NCBI GenBank assembly: GCA_022560025.1
Contig: JAFISE010000022.1
Span: 124,001 to 188,000, forward strand
Source: Stagonosporopsis chrysanthemi
Taxonomy: Eukaryota; Ascomycota; Dothideomycetes; Pleosporales; Didymellaceae
DNA: 64,000 nt
Direction of reading: 5' to 3'
In this document: piece after piece, positions 46,179 to 58,029 of the stretch
Layout of the letters: the number at the start of each line of letters is the position of its first letter
Numbering within the stretch: the first letter of the stretch is position 1
Notes under the pieces: generated by a model
What the model was told of the DNA's origin: nothing
The model's database searches: none
What the model saw: only the letters and a program-made list of their open reading frames with translations
Made by a program: the position numbers and the translations under genes

Positions 46179-49100
46179 CTACACCCCGCTCCTCGCCCCG
46201 CCCCTCAAATCCCCGACACTCGCGTGTCTTACCATCATCTCCCAATCGCCCCACTCGCCCGCGACCTCGGCCAGAACATTGCCCATGACGCGCGCACTAG
46301 CCATGAGGCCGTGGCCCTCGCCCTGCAGGACCCTGACTTCACACCTCCGCATGACTTTGCCCAGCCAACGGACGTTGTCGACGGGGACGCGGGAGTCTTT
46401 GTCGCCGTGGTGGACGACGACGGGGCGGTTGATGTCCTCGTAGCGGAAGCCGATGGGCTGTTTGGTTTCGAGGCAGACCATCAGGTCGGTGGCGGGGTTG
46501 GCGCCGGCGGTGGCGCGGCCCCAGATGGCGAAGGTGAGGCGGTCGTCGTAGGCGGCGGCGCGGGCGCGTTCGGCGGCGGAGAGGGCGGCGAGGCGAGCGG
46601 CGTCGGCGGCGGGGTCGTGCGTGTGGGTTGAGGTCAGGGTGAGGGTGCTGGACGAGGGGAGGACTTGGTCCATGAGGAGCATGGATTCGCGGCGGGAGTC
46701 TTTGAGCTGGGGGCGGGGCGCGGGCGACGAGGTGCGGGACGGAGTTGGGGTTGTGCGGGAGCGTTTGGGTTTTTGGTTTTTGGCGGGGCTGTGCAGGGAC
46801 GCAGATTGGTTGCTGAGGAAGGTGGAGTTTGCGACGCGGAGGAGGGACGGGGGGAGGGCGCGGAGGAAGCGCTGCGAGCGGGGGAGTTGTTGGGTTGGGG
46901 GTGTGTCGCGGCCGATGCCGATGGGGGCCATTTGCGAGGGGGGGATCCAGGGCGCGAGGAGGTGGACGCGGCCGCGGATGTGCTGGGGCATGCGGAGGGC
47001 GGTGGCGAGGGCGTAGATGGCGCCTGCGGAGTGGGCGAGGAGGGAGAACTTTGTAATCTTCAGCGCCTGGCAGATGGCGAGGACGTCGTCTGAAGCAGTT
47101 AGCAGTGAGGATGGGGAGCAGAGAAGGCAACATACCAGGCCACGTCAGGGGAGTCCCGTTGGGATCGACTTGACTCCCAGCCACGCCCGGGCGCTCCGGC
47201 GTGATCAATCTCAGCTTCAGCGTCGCAGCGAGCTGGTCGTAAAACGCCATGACGAACCTCGTCAGCCCCATGCCCACGCACACAAACACGGCAAACCCAC
47301 TCGGATCGCCGACCTCGGAAAAGGATATGACCCGCCCCGTCTGTGGATGCCGTATCTTCTGCGACAGCCGCGGGGCCTGCAGATACGCGTCGACGTCGAC
47401 ATCCACCGAGTCGAGCGAGTTCGGCCGCTCCTCGATGACGGGGGCCCAGGGATTCACGGGGTAGTGCGAGAGCCTCTGTTCGGCGGCTTTGGCTTCAGCA
47501 GCTTCAGCGGCATCAACCTTTGCGTTGTGGGCCTTTTCGGCCTTGGCTGGCAGATCGGGGTGCGACCAGCGCTTCTTCTTGAGCGTCTTCTTCTGCTGCA
47601 GCGAGAAGCTGTTCGAGGCCGACGCCATGCTGAGCGACGAGTGGCGCCCCGTAGTCACTGCCTCACTCACGGAGCAGACAGTGTGCGGCCTCTCCTCGGT
47701 CAAGCTGGACGAGTGTCGGTGGCCCTTGGACGCGCCACCCATGGCCATGCTGTTAGCCTTGCGGCTAAACGCAGATCTCCCGCCGACCGAGACCGAGCTG
47801 GATCGCTTGAGATGGTCTCTGCTGCTCTGTGGAGACGCGGCGGTGGCGGGCGGCGGCGGCAGATTCATGTGTGTCGAGTCGACACGAGGTGTGCGCGGTG
47901 AGTTGGGCGCGGCTGTGACGAGGGCTTTGAGGGCCAGGGCGTAGTTGATGGGCAGCGGGATGTCGTCGCTGTCGTTGACGGTCAGGCTCCTGTGTCGCGA
48001 GTGGCGCAGATGCGGGGGAAGCGGCGCCGGACGCGTGGGCTCGCGCGGGGCGATGCTCGGCAGCGGCTTGTTCAGGTCGCTGTCCATGGTCGAGCGCGCA
48101 GTGGGTGGCGTGGAGATGCCTAGCAGTTTGTGGGCTTTCAGGCCATCTCGCGTGTGGTCCTCCGACGCGAGCGACGCGGTTGATGTTGGCGAGTCTTCAG
48201 GGCTGGAGGGTCCTGAAACACCAGGCCTGTCCACGGTCCCTGTACTTGCAGGCCGAGCTGCGGGCAGCTTCCCAGCAATCTTCTCTCTGAGCAGCTTCTG
48301 CTCGCGCAGCTGTTTGATTCGCTGCGCGACCTCGTTCTCCTCCTGCTCCAGCTCGAGCAGCAGTTTCTGGCGGCGCGCTTCCTCGGAATCCATGTCTGGG
48401 GTTGTGTGTGAGGGTGGCTGGACGTCTTGTCGGTCCCTTTTCTCCCGCTCTTGCTCTAGATACGGCTCCTCCTCGATATCTCTCCCCTCCCCTGCCTCCC
48501 TCTCTGTATCCCTCGCCTTGCCCTTGCCCTTGCCCTTGCCCTTGCTCGCGCTGCTCTTCTTGGCCTTCTTACTCGGACTGGCGTGTCGCAGCGACGAGCC
48601 GCGGTCCGGGACCAGGCCCTGCTCGACGGGGCTCTCGGCGGCCGGGGCGTCGACGAGATTCAGGCGGATGCGGCGGGCGGGGCTGCTGGTGCGGGCGAGG
48701 TGGGGCTGGGCGAAGCGCGAGGACGCGTCGGCAAGGACAAAGGCGTCGGCGTGGTCGGCGTGGTCGTCGCGGGCGAGGGGCTCCTCGTTGATCGTGTCCT
48801 CATAGGAGAACAGCGGGGCGGCAGGCGAGGCGGCGTCGTCGAGGCGCTTGCGCGTGTCCGTCTCCTTCTGCTTGAGGCGCTCGCGCGAGCTCATGTACAT
48901 GAGGCTGCGGGGCCGCTTGACGCTGCGCTTGCTCTCGGCCGACGAGCGGGCGCTGGGGGCGGCGGCGACGGGCTTGGAGGCGAGGGGCGCGGCCTCGATG
49001 CTGATGGCGCCGAAGCTGAGCGACGAGCGGTGCGACGACGAGCGGTGCGAGCGGTGCGACGACGAGTGGATCGAGTGGCACGAGTGGACCGAGGCAGAGC

Positions 49101-49776
49101 TGCTGGCGCTGCGGCCGACGTAGCCGGCGAGCGCGGGCGGCGGCGTCTTCGTCTTGTCTCTGCGCGTCTTGGGCGGCGCCGTCATGGGCGACAGGCCTGA
49201 GGGCGGCTTGCACGTGCGGACGACGGGCGGCTCGCAGGCGTCGTCGGGGAAGAGGTCGTTCTGGTCCCTTATGGCGCTGGCGTACGGCGAGCGGTCGTCG
49301 CGGCTCCCATGGCGGCCGCCCGCGAGCGAGGACCGGCCGGTGTGCGGGTGCGCGTGCGCGTGGTGTTGTGGTTGCGGGTGCGCGTGCGGGTGCGGGTGCG
49401 ACGGATGCGTGCGGTTCGCGGCGGCGGGCAGACCCCCAAAGCGGCTCTGGGTCGAGGCCGAGAGGGCGGCGAGCTGGTCGATGAGCGACGAGATGACTTC
49501 GGGCGACGCAGCCTGCGAGCGGACGGCGGCGGCGGCGGCGGCGTGGGACGGGCGCTTCTTGATGGTGGTAGTGGTGGTGGTGGTGGTGGTGGTGCTGCTG
49601 CTGCTGCTGGTGCTGCCGGTCCTGCTGTGTCGCGCGCCGGTGTCGACCGACAGCGCCGCCGGCTCCCTAGACTGCGTCTCTCTGCGGCGCCATCGCAAAG
49701 TCTGGGTCGCCGTCGCCGGGCTGTCGAGCGCGCGCGCCCCAGCAGCGCCCGCCGCGACCTGGCTGCGGGCGTCCAT
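46179..49776 (-). CDS. Alpha/beta hydrolase with an 880-residue disordered N-terminal region
   Basis: Two exons on the minus strand (49776..47136, 47089..46179) encode 1183 aa. The splice joins LTWPD to DVLAICQAL and restores the hydrolase core. The nucleophile elbow is AHSAG with Ser901. The acid is likely Asp1112 in HHGDKDSRVPV and the base His1140 in GEGHG. This fits a lipase/peptidase-like alpha/beta hydrolase of unknown substrate. The oxyanion-side segment CVGMGLTRFVMAFYDQLA and the PERPG.G.S motif precede the splice. Residues 1-800 are low-complexity: Thr10 and Ser runs, His/Pro repeats, Lys/Gly/Lys/Ala repeats and Ser/Arg-rich blocks. The DNA is very GC-rich, which creates long false ORFs on the opposite strand. 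ATG 49776 is the first in frame. Confidence 0.75.
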
Positions 49777-51057
49777 GGCTTCGTGTCGATTCGCTGGGGG
49801 TGCGCTGCGAGTGGCCCGCTCGCTGGACGCGGTGGCGGCGGGGACGAGAGGTGCCGCGGCCGGAGTGCGCGCGGCGTTGCATGTGTTTGCGCCGCCGGGG
49901 GAGCGCAGGACAGCCGTCTGCAGTGGGTGTGATGGTAAACAACACAGCAACCACCTAGCAAATAGACACAAAACGCAGAGCGCACAGCACGGGCGCCAAC
50001 GCCACAGTCAACAACTCGCGAACCAGAGGGCAGCAATGCAGCGCAGAGAAAGGGATCCAGCACGTTCGTCATGTGCTTCAATAATATTAGGGGCATCCAT
50101 GCAACACACAGCGACACAGCGTGCGCACGCTCGGACGGGAAACTCTGTCTGCACCTCGCCAATGGCAACAACAATAGCAATAGTACATGCACCCTACGCA
50201 GCACAGCACGTACACACTATGCACACGGCAGTTCGGACAATACACTACACTACACGGACACCAGTACTGTAGTAACAGTAAAACAAAAACACCTCGACTC
50301 CACATGCTCTTCAATCCTCCAGCCCTACACACTGTCGTGTACGCACACTATCCCGTTGTACGACCCGTTGTTGCACACTCGCAGCACTCCTGAAAACCCC
50401 TAGTCCACCCCGCCCCACGGCCCACCCCACTACGCCCCATCCACTCCAATCCACTCCAATCCACCCAATCCAATCCAGTCCACCCAATCCAATCCACCGA
50501 GATCTGCGCAGTCCCGTGCTGACTCGCATGTTTGACTCGCACCGCCCGCCCGCCAGCCCAATCCGCCAATCTACACCCCAATCCCGCCTAGCCAATCCCA
50601 CGCCAGCACCAACCAGCCTACCTATGCAATCCCCAAACCCAATCCCAACGCCAGCAGCACGCACTGCAAACGAAACGCCCGAGGAGGGACCAGTCGGCTG
50701 CGTGCCTGCGAAGGGCCTCGGAGAATATAGTTACACTGTACAGTAGGGACATACAATAGATGGTGCAGGTGTGGCGGTTGGTACCCATCTGCACTACTGC
50801 ACCACTGCACCACTGCCTCTGCACTACTTTACTACTTCGCTACTTCACTGCTGCACAGTATAGGAGGGAGTGAGTTTTGAGATGATCGTGCGGAGGGGAT
50901 GGTTGTGAGTGAGTGAGGGTTGAACGTTGCATTGGAGGGAGGAGGGACATGTAGAGAGAGAGGTACAGGGCAAAAGGCGGGTTGCTGCATCTGCATCTGC
51001 ATCTGCATCTGCATCTGCACATTTTAAAAATAGATACTACTTGCGCTACACACACAT
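49777..51057. other. Intergenic with short tandem motifs
   Basis: 1.3 kb between two genes on the minus strand. It contains CCAAT/CCACT-rich repeats at 50430-50500 and (TGCATC)5 at 50986-51018. Long ORFs at its left edge are extensions of GC-rich shadow frames. Confidence 0.5.
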
Positions 51058-53528
51058 TCAAAACTCCAGCGCCGCCGCCTTACTTTGCACCGCCGCCGCT
51101 TTGCTTTGCGCCGCCGCCGCCGCCTTCTTCTCCAGGGGGCTCATCTTGGCCTCGTCCTCAGTCTTGGGCCGGCCCTTGCGGTCCACGCGCTGGTCGCGCG
51201 GGTCAAAGCCCTTGTTGCCCCAGAGCGCCCACTCGGGCGTATCCGGGCCCATGTAGTCTTCCGGGCGCCAGCCGACCACCTCGCCGTCATCCTGCGTGCG
51301 TGTGCCCTGCACTTTACCCTCGTACAGCTCGAAGAAGCGCTCAAAGTCGATGCGCGTCGCCCACCGCCCATCACGCTTGAACCGCGTGCTGTCTGCGAGC
51401 AGGATGCAGCACGAGTGCGCGTGCTCGGCGCCGATGCCGTAGTACAGCCCGCGCGAGTTGAGTTCCTGCTCCAGCAGCGTCACAAACTCGGCCACTTCTT
51501 CGTAGAACGGCACGTTTTGCATCGTGAGGCCCGCCGAGCCCGCCGCGCTGGTGCCGCAGAACGTCACCCCCTTGACTTCGACGAAGCACGGGAGCGCCCG
51601 CTCCACAAGGTCCGCATACCCCTTAACCTCCTCCTCCATGTTGAACCCTTTGACGAGCGTTAGCCGGAACACCGTGCGCTGCTCGAACCGCCTAGCCCGC
51701 AGGATGTCGAGACAAGCGCAGAACCGCTCCCAGTAGTCGCGGTGCAGCGGCCGATCGACCTTGCGCAGGGACTCCTTGTTCGAGGCGTCGATCGAGACGT
51801 AGAGCTGCGTAACCGGCACTAGCGACGCCAGTTGTGCAGGGTGCTGTGCGTTGCACACCAGGAACGTCGAGATGCGGTTGCTGTGCATGATTTCGAGGAG
51901 TTTGTTGATGTGTGGGTAAAAAATGGGCTCTCCAACCAGCGACAGCGCGCAGTGACGGATGCGCATGGCTTCTGCGAAGCGCTCGGCCCGCACGCCGGGC
52001 ACGCCCTTCATCATCTTGATCTTCTTGTAGTGTGCTGCCGTAATCCCATCAAAGATGACGTCGGGAGCATCCGTCACCCATCGCCACGTCGTGCCTACAG
52101 GGTTGGTGCCGTGTCGCCAGCAGAAGACGCACTTGTTTGAGCAGGACAGCGACGGTGTCGCCTCCATGCAGAGATGCGAGGCAATGCCATAGAACGAGTA
52201 CTTGTAGCACGACCCGCGTCCTCGAAGCGCCGACTTTGTCCAGCGGCAGATCTTCACACCACTGTGACTGCCAATAATCGAGTACCCCTGCTTTGTGAGT
52301 GCTGCGTGCGTGGGGGACGTCGTCGGAACCATCTCCTTGGGCGCGTTGAGAGCGTTGACCTTGGGTTTGCCTTTGTAGTTTGTGAAGTCGACCGGGATAG
52401 GTGCTGCGGCGGTGTTGGCCATGCCTCCAAGATCTTCGACGTCGTCCACGCGCGGTGTGTCTTCGCCGCTGTCCGCATCGTCAACGTCTTCCTCGTCGCT
52501 CTCAACCGCGTCACCACTTCCGAGCACGCCCTCGCCCAGTCCGCGCCCTTCGGCAATCTCGACGAGCGCTTCCTGGACACCCAGACGCCACTCGGTCAAC
52601 CGATCCTCCGCATCGCTCTTGACGTCCCCCATGCCCAACGGGTATGCTCGCTTCCGGCCTGTGAGTCTTGCCATCCATTTATCGACCTGCTTGGCCTGAG
52701 TGCAGAAGCCCTCCTCTTCTGACGGCCATCCCTCCTTGTCTCCAAAGCCGAACACCGAGTATCCAACAAGACCGCTCAACGATGCCGTGTCGATCCTGAA
52801 GTCGTTGTGTGTCTCGCTGAGGTTTTCGATAAACGCATCCAAGAGAGTATCGATGTTGTAGGTCGGCCCGAGGATCAGGTAGAAGAACTTTGTGTTCGCT
52901 TCAGCTTTCGGCGCGCTGATGAAGTAGTCGTCGTAATCGAGGTCCGAGAGGTCGAGCAGCTGGGGCTTGAGGAAAGAAGCAGACTGATCACAGCCGGTTG
53001 TCCACGCGGTCAAGAGCTCTGCGACTTTCGTGGCGCGTTTCTCGGTAGTGCCGGTGACAGACTGGAAAAAGATCAAAGGCTGGATCTTGTCTGTGGTGTG
53101 GTCGTAGTCGATGACTGGCTTCGCGAGCTTCTTCGGCGTCTTCCTGCCTTTCACAGTCTTGGGTGCGCGTTTCGCTTTCGGGATTGCTGCCACGACACTC
53201 GCGTCGTCTTCTGCATGGTTGTCGACGTTGAGTGCGGGTGTGATGATGGTGGTGTTCTCAGGAAGCCATTCAGGCCTCAATTCGACTGTCTTCTTCTCCT
53301 CGGTAGGTGAGGCTGGGGTGGGTGAAGCAGACACCTTCTCCCGAGCATCGCGAGACTGTCTTGCGTAGTGCACGAAGGTAATGAGGGCAGCTGCGACCAC
53401 GAGAAGCGACACTCTGTGCGTATGCCAGATCGAGAACAGCTCTGAGACATCTGTTAGGCATGCTTTTAGGATAAGAGTATACCATACTTACCAGTGAAGA
53501 GCTGCTCAAGGCTTGTAGACATCGCCAT
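51058..53528 (-). CDS. TYW1: tRNA 4-demethylwyosine synthase TYW1
   Basis: Two exons on the minus strand (53528..53492, 53450..51058) encode 809 aa. A hydrophobic segment at about 27-42 (VSLLVVAAALITFVHYA) suggests an ER anchor, as in other fungal TYW1 proteins. A flavodoxin-like domain spans roughly 135-305, and a radical-SAM domain follows. Its cluster ligands Cys449, Cys453 and Cys456 sit in SCSNKCVFCWRHGTNP, the classical TYW1 wording. The C-terminal wyosine-base domain includes ATRIDFERFFELYEG and the YMGPDTPEWALWG end. The enzyme condenses N1-methylguanosine-37 of tRNA-Phe with pyruvate carbons to make 4-demethylwyosine, the second step of wybutosine synthesis. An acidic linker separates the two domains. 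An Ala/Lys-rich tail closes the protein. Confidence 0.93.
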
Positions 53529-54109
53529 GGTTGCTGGTCCGCCTATGGAGCATGCCTCGCGAACTTTTGGCAGTCGCGTGGGGTTGCTTAGCGGGGTCAA
53601 CGGCTGGTCTGTGATTGGTTGGGATCTGCTATAGCACAACACTTGGAATCACGGCAACCTCATCTCGACTTCGTACACATATTTGAAAATTAAGCAGACG
53701 CAAACCTATCGCGGCGCCATCACTATTGCATGTGTGTCTTTGAGGATCGACTCGCATAAAAGTCATTGGGCGGCGCTTGCAATGGAAAATATGTCTGCAA
53801 AGAAGAGCGAGCCAGTAATGCGGTTGTGAAGCGCTCAAGGAGTGGTACTGGTGTCAGATGTAGTGCGGTACTAATCTTGGCGTCGTAGAAGGTAAGGCTC
53901 GCTCTTCAGCGGTTGCCAGAAGAAGGCTCTCGTACGCCAGTGCATGCCTCTCACATTGCTCATCAGAAAAACGTAGGAGGATAGTGCAAGATAATCTTTG
54001 AGTTGAGATGGCAAGCATCTGTGTCATACTTCATGCTATCGCACATTTTGGTAGCCACGAGTGAGAAACTATCACATAGTGACATCCCTCCAACCCCTAA
54101 GACTCAATC
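53529..54109. other. Intergenic, no recognised gene
   Basis: 580 bp between genes of the minus strand. It holds the TYW1 promoter and the 3' end of the coiled-coil gene. Nothing else was seen. Confidence 0.4.
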
Positions 54110-54483
54110 TCAAAAACCCGCAGCCGATGCCTGCATCTTACCCTTGAGCTGCTCATACTTCCCCTTCCATTCGTTACCATCCTCCTCAAGACCTTTGACC
54201 CTCCGCTTCAATTCACTCACCTGTCTCTTCGCGGCAGTCAAAGCCTTAGCGTTGCCTCGTAGTCTGACTTCGACATCGATCACCTTCTCCGACTGCTGGG
54301 CGAGTTCCGCTTCGAGTCTCGCAATCTTATCTCGCTGAGTCTCTTCCCTTGCCAATGCTTCGGTCTTGCACTGCTCTAGTGTGTTGGTGAGCGCGAGAGA
54401 TTGTCTGGAGGCGTCTTTAAACTACGGGGGTGGTCAGTGACGAGTTACTGTGTCGATGTTGTTGAACGTACGATCTTGTTCAT
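54110..54483 (-). CDS. Small coiled-coil protein, function unknown
   Basis: A 12-nt first exon (54483..54472) and a second exon 54421..54110 give 107 aa; the short first exon makes the start uncertain. The rest is a nearly continuous charged helix with heptad-like leucines (ARLEAELAQ, VSELKRRVKGLEEDG), strongly predicted coiled coil. Composition is typical of small scaffold proteins of spindle, membrane or kinetochore complexes, but I recognise no family. An additional upstream exon, or a start within exon 2, is possible. Confidence 0.5.
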
Positions 54484-54579
54484 CTTGCTGGGGCCTGCTG
54501 GTGTTAGTCGTGCGTGAATAGGGTGGTGGACGAACCTTACGCTCGTGGGTAGATTCCGACACTTGATCGAACGTTTCGC

Positions 54580-55287
54580 TTACAGGTCGCTTTGAGCTTG
54601 CGAATTCTGTGTTGCCTGAGGTCGGTGGGTCTGCTGTATCCGTGGTGCATCCAATGCTCTGGACTGCTGAGGGGGGTGCTGTCGTGCGTCCATCTCCGAA
54701 GTTGGATGGCCTTTGACATCATTCCGAGCTCGCGATCTTATTGTACTGACCGCTGACGCTGGCGCGAATGGGACTCCAGACGGCAAGGCTTGCTGGATGC
54801 ACCAGCATAGATTCCTGAATTCTACCCATGATAGCGGACTTAGGCCATTAGTCCGTACGTAGCTCTCGTCTGTCAGAAAAAGCGCGAAGCTCGCGAGAGC
54901 CTGAAGGTGCTCCCATGACCGCGTCCGCTCTCCTGCTTGTTGGGAGTTGGTTGCAATGTAGCAGAAGGGAGCGCGCAAGTTGCCGAATTCCAAGCCAGAG
55001 TTGCGCCCGTACCTCATGTCCGAAGACCTGACCACTCTTGCTCTTTTTCCAAAGACAAGCACAAGCCGCATCCCTCTTGCATAGTATGCACCTCGCAACT
55101 CATTCTCTTTGTAGTCATCAGATCTTGCGAGCATAAGAATGGAGACGTCGTGAGCTTTGTTTGTGTAAAGAAGACCTGTACGCTTCTCGGAGATGTATAG
55201 CTTCGGGTCGGCAATGAGCGCATAAGCCTCGGGGAAGTCTTGTCGTCCGTAGGCCGTTGTTCTGTCCAGGGCGTCGATAGTTGCCAT
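54580..55287 (-). CDS. Uncharacterised 235-aa protein
   Basis: A single exon from ATG 55287. Residues 1-165 look globular, with alternating hydrophobic positions (VSILMLARSDDY, MRLVLVFGKRARVV, FRNLCWCIQQALPSG). The last 60 residues are Gln/His/Pro/Ser-rich and likely disordered. No signal peptide, membrane segment or catalytic motif was recognised. The N-terminal part begins MATIDALDRTTAYGRQDF. The mixture of ordered and disordered parts, and the codon choice similar to neighbours, make it a credible gene. Confidence 0.55.
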   Translation of the reverse strand: MATIDALDRTTAYGRQDFPEAYALIADPKLYISEKRTGLLYTNKAHDVSILMLARSDDYKENELRGAYYARGMRLVLVFGKRARVVRSSDMRYGRNSGLEFGNLRAPFCYIATNSQQAGERTRSWEHLQALASFALFLTDESYVRTNGLSPLSWVEFRNLCWCIQQALPSGVPFAPASAVSTIRSRARNDVKGHPTSEMDARQHPPQQSRALDAPRIQQTHRPQATQNSQAQSDL

Positions 55288-55631
55288 GGCGATGTATGCG
55301 TTGTGTTGATTACTTGAAGTGTGCAGATGCGGCACTGATAATCATACAGAACCAACAACGCTAGAGCTCGAGATAAAGGTGAGAGACGTGAAAGACGTGA
55401 GGTGAGAAAGCGACAGGTAACAGTGAATAGTAGAACAGCTTTTGATCCTTATAATTGTAGCATCTTCGTGTGCAAAGTGAGGTATCTCCAAGTAGAACCC
55501 AGAACGCCAGTACGCTAGATGCATGGTATCGAAACAAGCCACCCATACCTCATAAACGCCATTTTCATCATCGCCACATTTACACTCCTTTGTGGTGCCT
55601 CAAACAGGTGACATCGCACACGTGGAGCACC
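55288..55631. other. Short intergenic region
   Basis: 344 bp between two minus-strand genes. Nothing was recognised. Confidence 0.4.
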
Positions 55632-56771
55632 TCAGACCTGCTCTTGCGGCCTCTGAGGCTGGAAATCCTCGGGCTTGAAATCCCTCAACTCAGCCTCCGG
55701 CTGCCCACCAGCCATACTCAAGATCTCATCTTTCTCTTTCACCGCCCTGACCTTGTCCAGCGTGAATCCTGTGTAGCTCCTTGGCAAATAGCGGCCAGGG
55801 TGCCAGATGGTAAACACAACCAGCACCGCCAGGATTGGTAGGGCGTCGAACGTCCAGAAACACCACTCGTGGCTCTGCAGGTAGATAAGGCCGTACTCCT
55901 TGTCGTGCGGGATTTCTATGGTGCGGTAGATGGCGCGGATGGCGATGAGCAGGGAAGACAGATTGATTGTGTAACTGAGCTTGCGCCAGAGCTTCATGTC
56001 GCCGAGGTCGAATGCGCGCCAGTTTCGCGAGATGACGAAGTAGCGTACGCTGATGATGCTGAAAGAGAGGAAGCAGAGCATCTGCAGCACGAGACCCAGG
56101 ATCAGAATAACGCGTCCGGGCAGTGCTTTGCGCTCTGATTCCTCGATTGAGCGTGATGGGGAAGAGTCCGTGTCGTACTGGCGACCGATCTGGCTGGCGC
56201 CTACGAGCTGGATGAGGAAGGAGAACAGATCGAAGACGACGAACGTCGGAGTGATCCATCGCGGAAAGCACCACAGTGTCTTGAAATTGAGCGCGTAGGT
56301 TGGACATGAAAACCACACGACACGTGAGAAGGCGGTATAGCAAGCCGCGGCCAGGAAAGAGGGTGCGAGCAGGATCATCAGCCAGGAGACAAGGAAGGGG
56401 AGGTCTTCAAACTCATCCAAGGAAGAGACGAGTCGACAGATGTGACCGAGCATCAGCATCAGGATGGCGATGATAGCGGCCCAGAAGAACCATGCTTGGT
56501 GTCGGATGTATTGGTAGATAGAGAGGAAAGATATCAGTATGATGACTGTGGCGCCCACGCTGGCAAGCGGGACCGACGGGTCGTAGATGTAGGGATTGAG
56601 AACACCATGGGCTGTATAGTGTTAGTCAGCTGCAGATGGCGATACCCCAGTATGCGATCATAGCAGAGTTGAGGTTGAGTTGTACTCACTATAGCCGGCA
56701 GCGGCCCGTTTTGGCAGGTCCGCAGCGCGGGAATCTAGAAGCGCAAGGACATCTCCAACCAGTTCAGCCAT
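55632..56771 (-). CDS. RTA1-like 7-TM protein
   Basis: Two exons on the minus strand (56771..56690, 56611..55632) encode 353 aa. The join gives the extracellular start VLNPYIYDPSVPLASVGATV. Seven hydrophobic helices follow, with the family hallmarks YQYIRHQ, GHICRLVSS, LLAPSFLAAACYTAFSRVV, FVVFDLFSFLIQLVGA, and an FRTIE-like YRTIEIPHDKEYGLIYLQSHEW loop before the last helices. RTA1-like proteins are fungal lipid-translocating exporters or resistance proteins of the plasma membrane. Some respond to sterol drugs or signal. The C-tail is acidic and ends QPQRPQEQV. No regulator site was recognised. Confidence 0.85.
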
Positions 56772-58029
56772 CTTTCCACTATGCTTGAAGTTGCCGTAAT
56801 TCCTTTGCCACAGTTGACGTCGTCGCGCTCATGGCCAGAACCTCAGGTGGTTCGAATCGTGCAGCGGCGGCAGCATAGTCTTGTAAGGGAGCGGAGAGGA
56901 AGACCAAGAAATCCGCAATTGCATGGCTAAGAAAAGGCGAGGGACCCGGCGGCATCATGTTTTCTAAGAGCGTGGAGGACAAGACTTGGCGTCGAGCGGA
57001 CGCCGAGACCATGGGTAACGGAAGTGTCTTCAAGGTTGCTCCTCGCAGCTGTGGGTTGCAGACGCTGCTGCGCCTGCATTGCACTCAACGAGAAACATGA
57101 CAGATCTATCATTGTGGCTTCGCTGTACCTCAAACACGTACCAGAACAGCATAACTGTGCCTGGAAATTAGGACACCGCGCAATAGAACTCCATCTCCAA
57201 GCCGGATGCAGGCAGCTGTGTGTCCAGTTTACGTGCACGTGTGGCGCGGCGTGCCTGGGCGCCCAGTGTGCCGAGTTAAACCACGCCCTGCCCTGCAATT
57301 CGTGCACTCCGTGTCGGGCTTGGTGCGCTGACACCGGTGGCCGCGAGCAAAGAAGAAACGGTGCAGGCAGCAGAGGATCGTCATCCCGTTTCTCCATAAG
57401 CGTGCGATTCGACGTGGGTTCAATGTTACTCTGAAGCCAAGAGCGGCCAAACATCTTGGGTGCAGTTGCGCAGCAAGTCGAACGAGTGCTGCGTCCATCT
57501 CGTGATATCGTGCTCGCTCAGCGCATTGGTAGCGCGTCCATATCTCGTTAAGGTAGAGTGCGCGGCTTCGACGTTGCCGTCATCAGCTCGCATGGTAGCC
57601 TGGTGAAAGGCTGCATCGCAGCGCGCACACAAGCCAGGTGGAACCGCAGACAGACGGATTGATGTCGGTCAGACTTGCCGTGCGATCCGGATAGCGAAGT
57701 GTTTGTATGTTTGATGTGGGCTTGGAAATTGGTCAAGGCAGACGTCCTCGCAGATGGAGTGATCTGTCGATCATCAATGAACATGCACGGGAGCTAATCC
57801 AATCCTGACAAGCGAGCTCCAATCGACGGTAACTTTAATGTTGTATCATTGCATTATTGTCTCTAGGTCAGCATTATCGAGAGTCATTGCTGCTGCCGAC
57901 CTGAGACCTCAGGCACCTCATGCGGGCAATACCGGAATTCTGTCCAACCCCTTGTTTCAACGCCCCCAGGGTTTTCTCGCCTCCCATACCAATGTATGCT
58001 TTTTGGGCTCACGCGAGCTTGACGCAAAC
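56772..58029. other. Intergenic, no recognised gene
   Basis: 1.26 kb between genes on the minus strand. A string TTCGAATC at 56850 resembles a tRNA B box but has no T-stem. The short ORFs have no recognisable content. Confidence 0.45.

Noticed and set aside
49154..50272. Long ORFs on both strands over the 5' half of the hydrolase gene
   Set aside because: They are shadows caused by very high GC at codon positions of the real minus-strand gene and show only repeat-like or random composition.
56840..56870. GGTTCGAATC string resembling a tRNA B box
   Set aside because: Flanking bases do not form a T-stem and no A box lies at the right distance. The same applies to 20190-20205.
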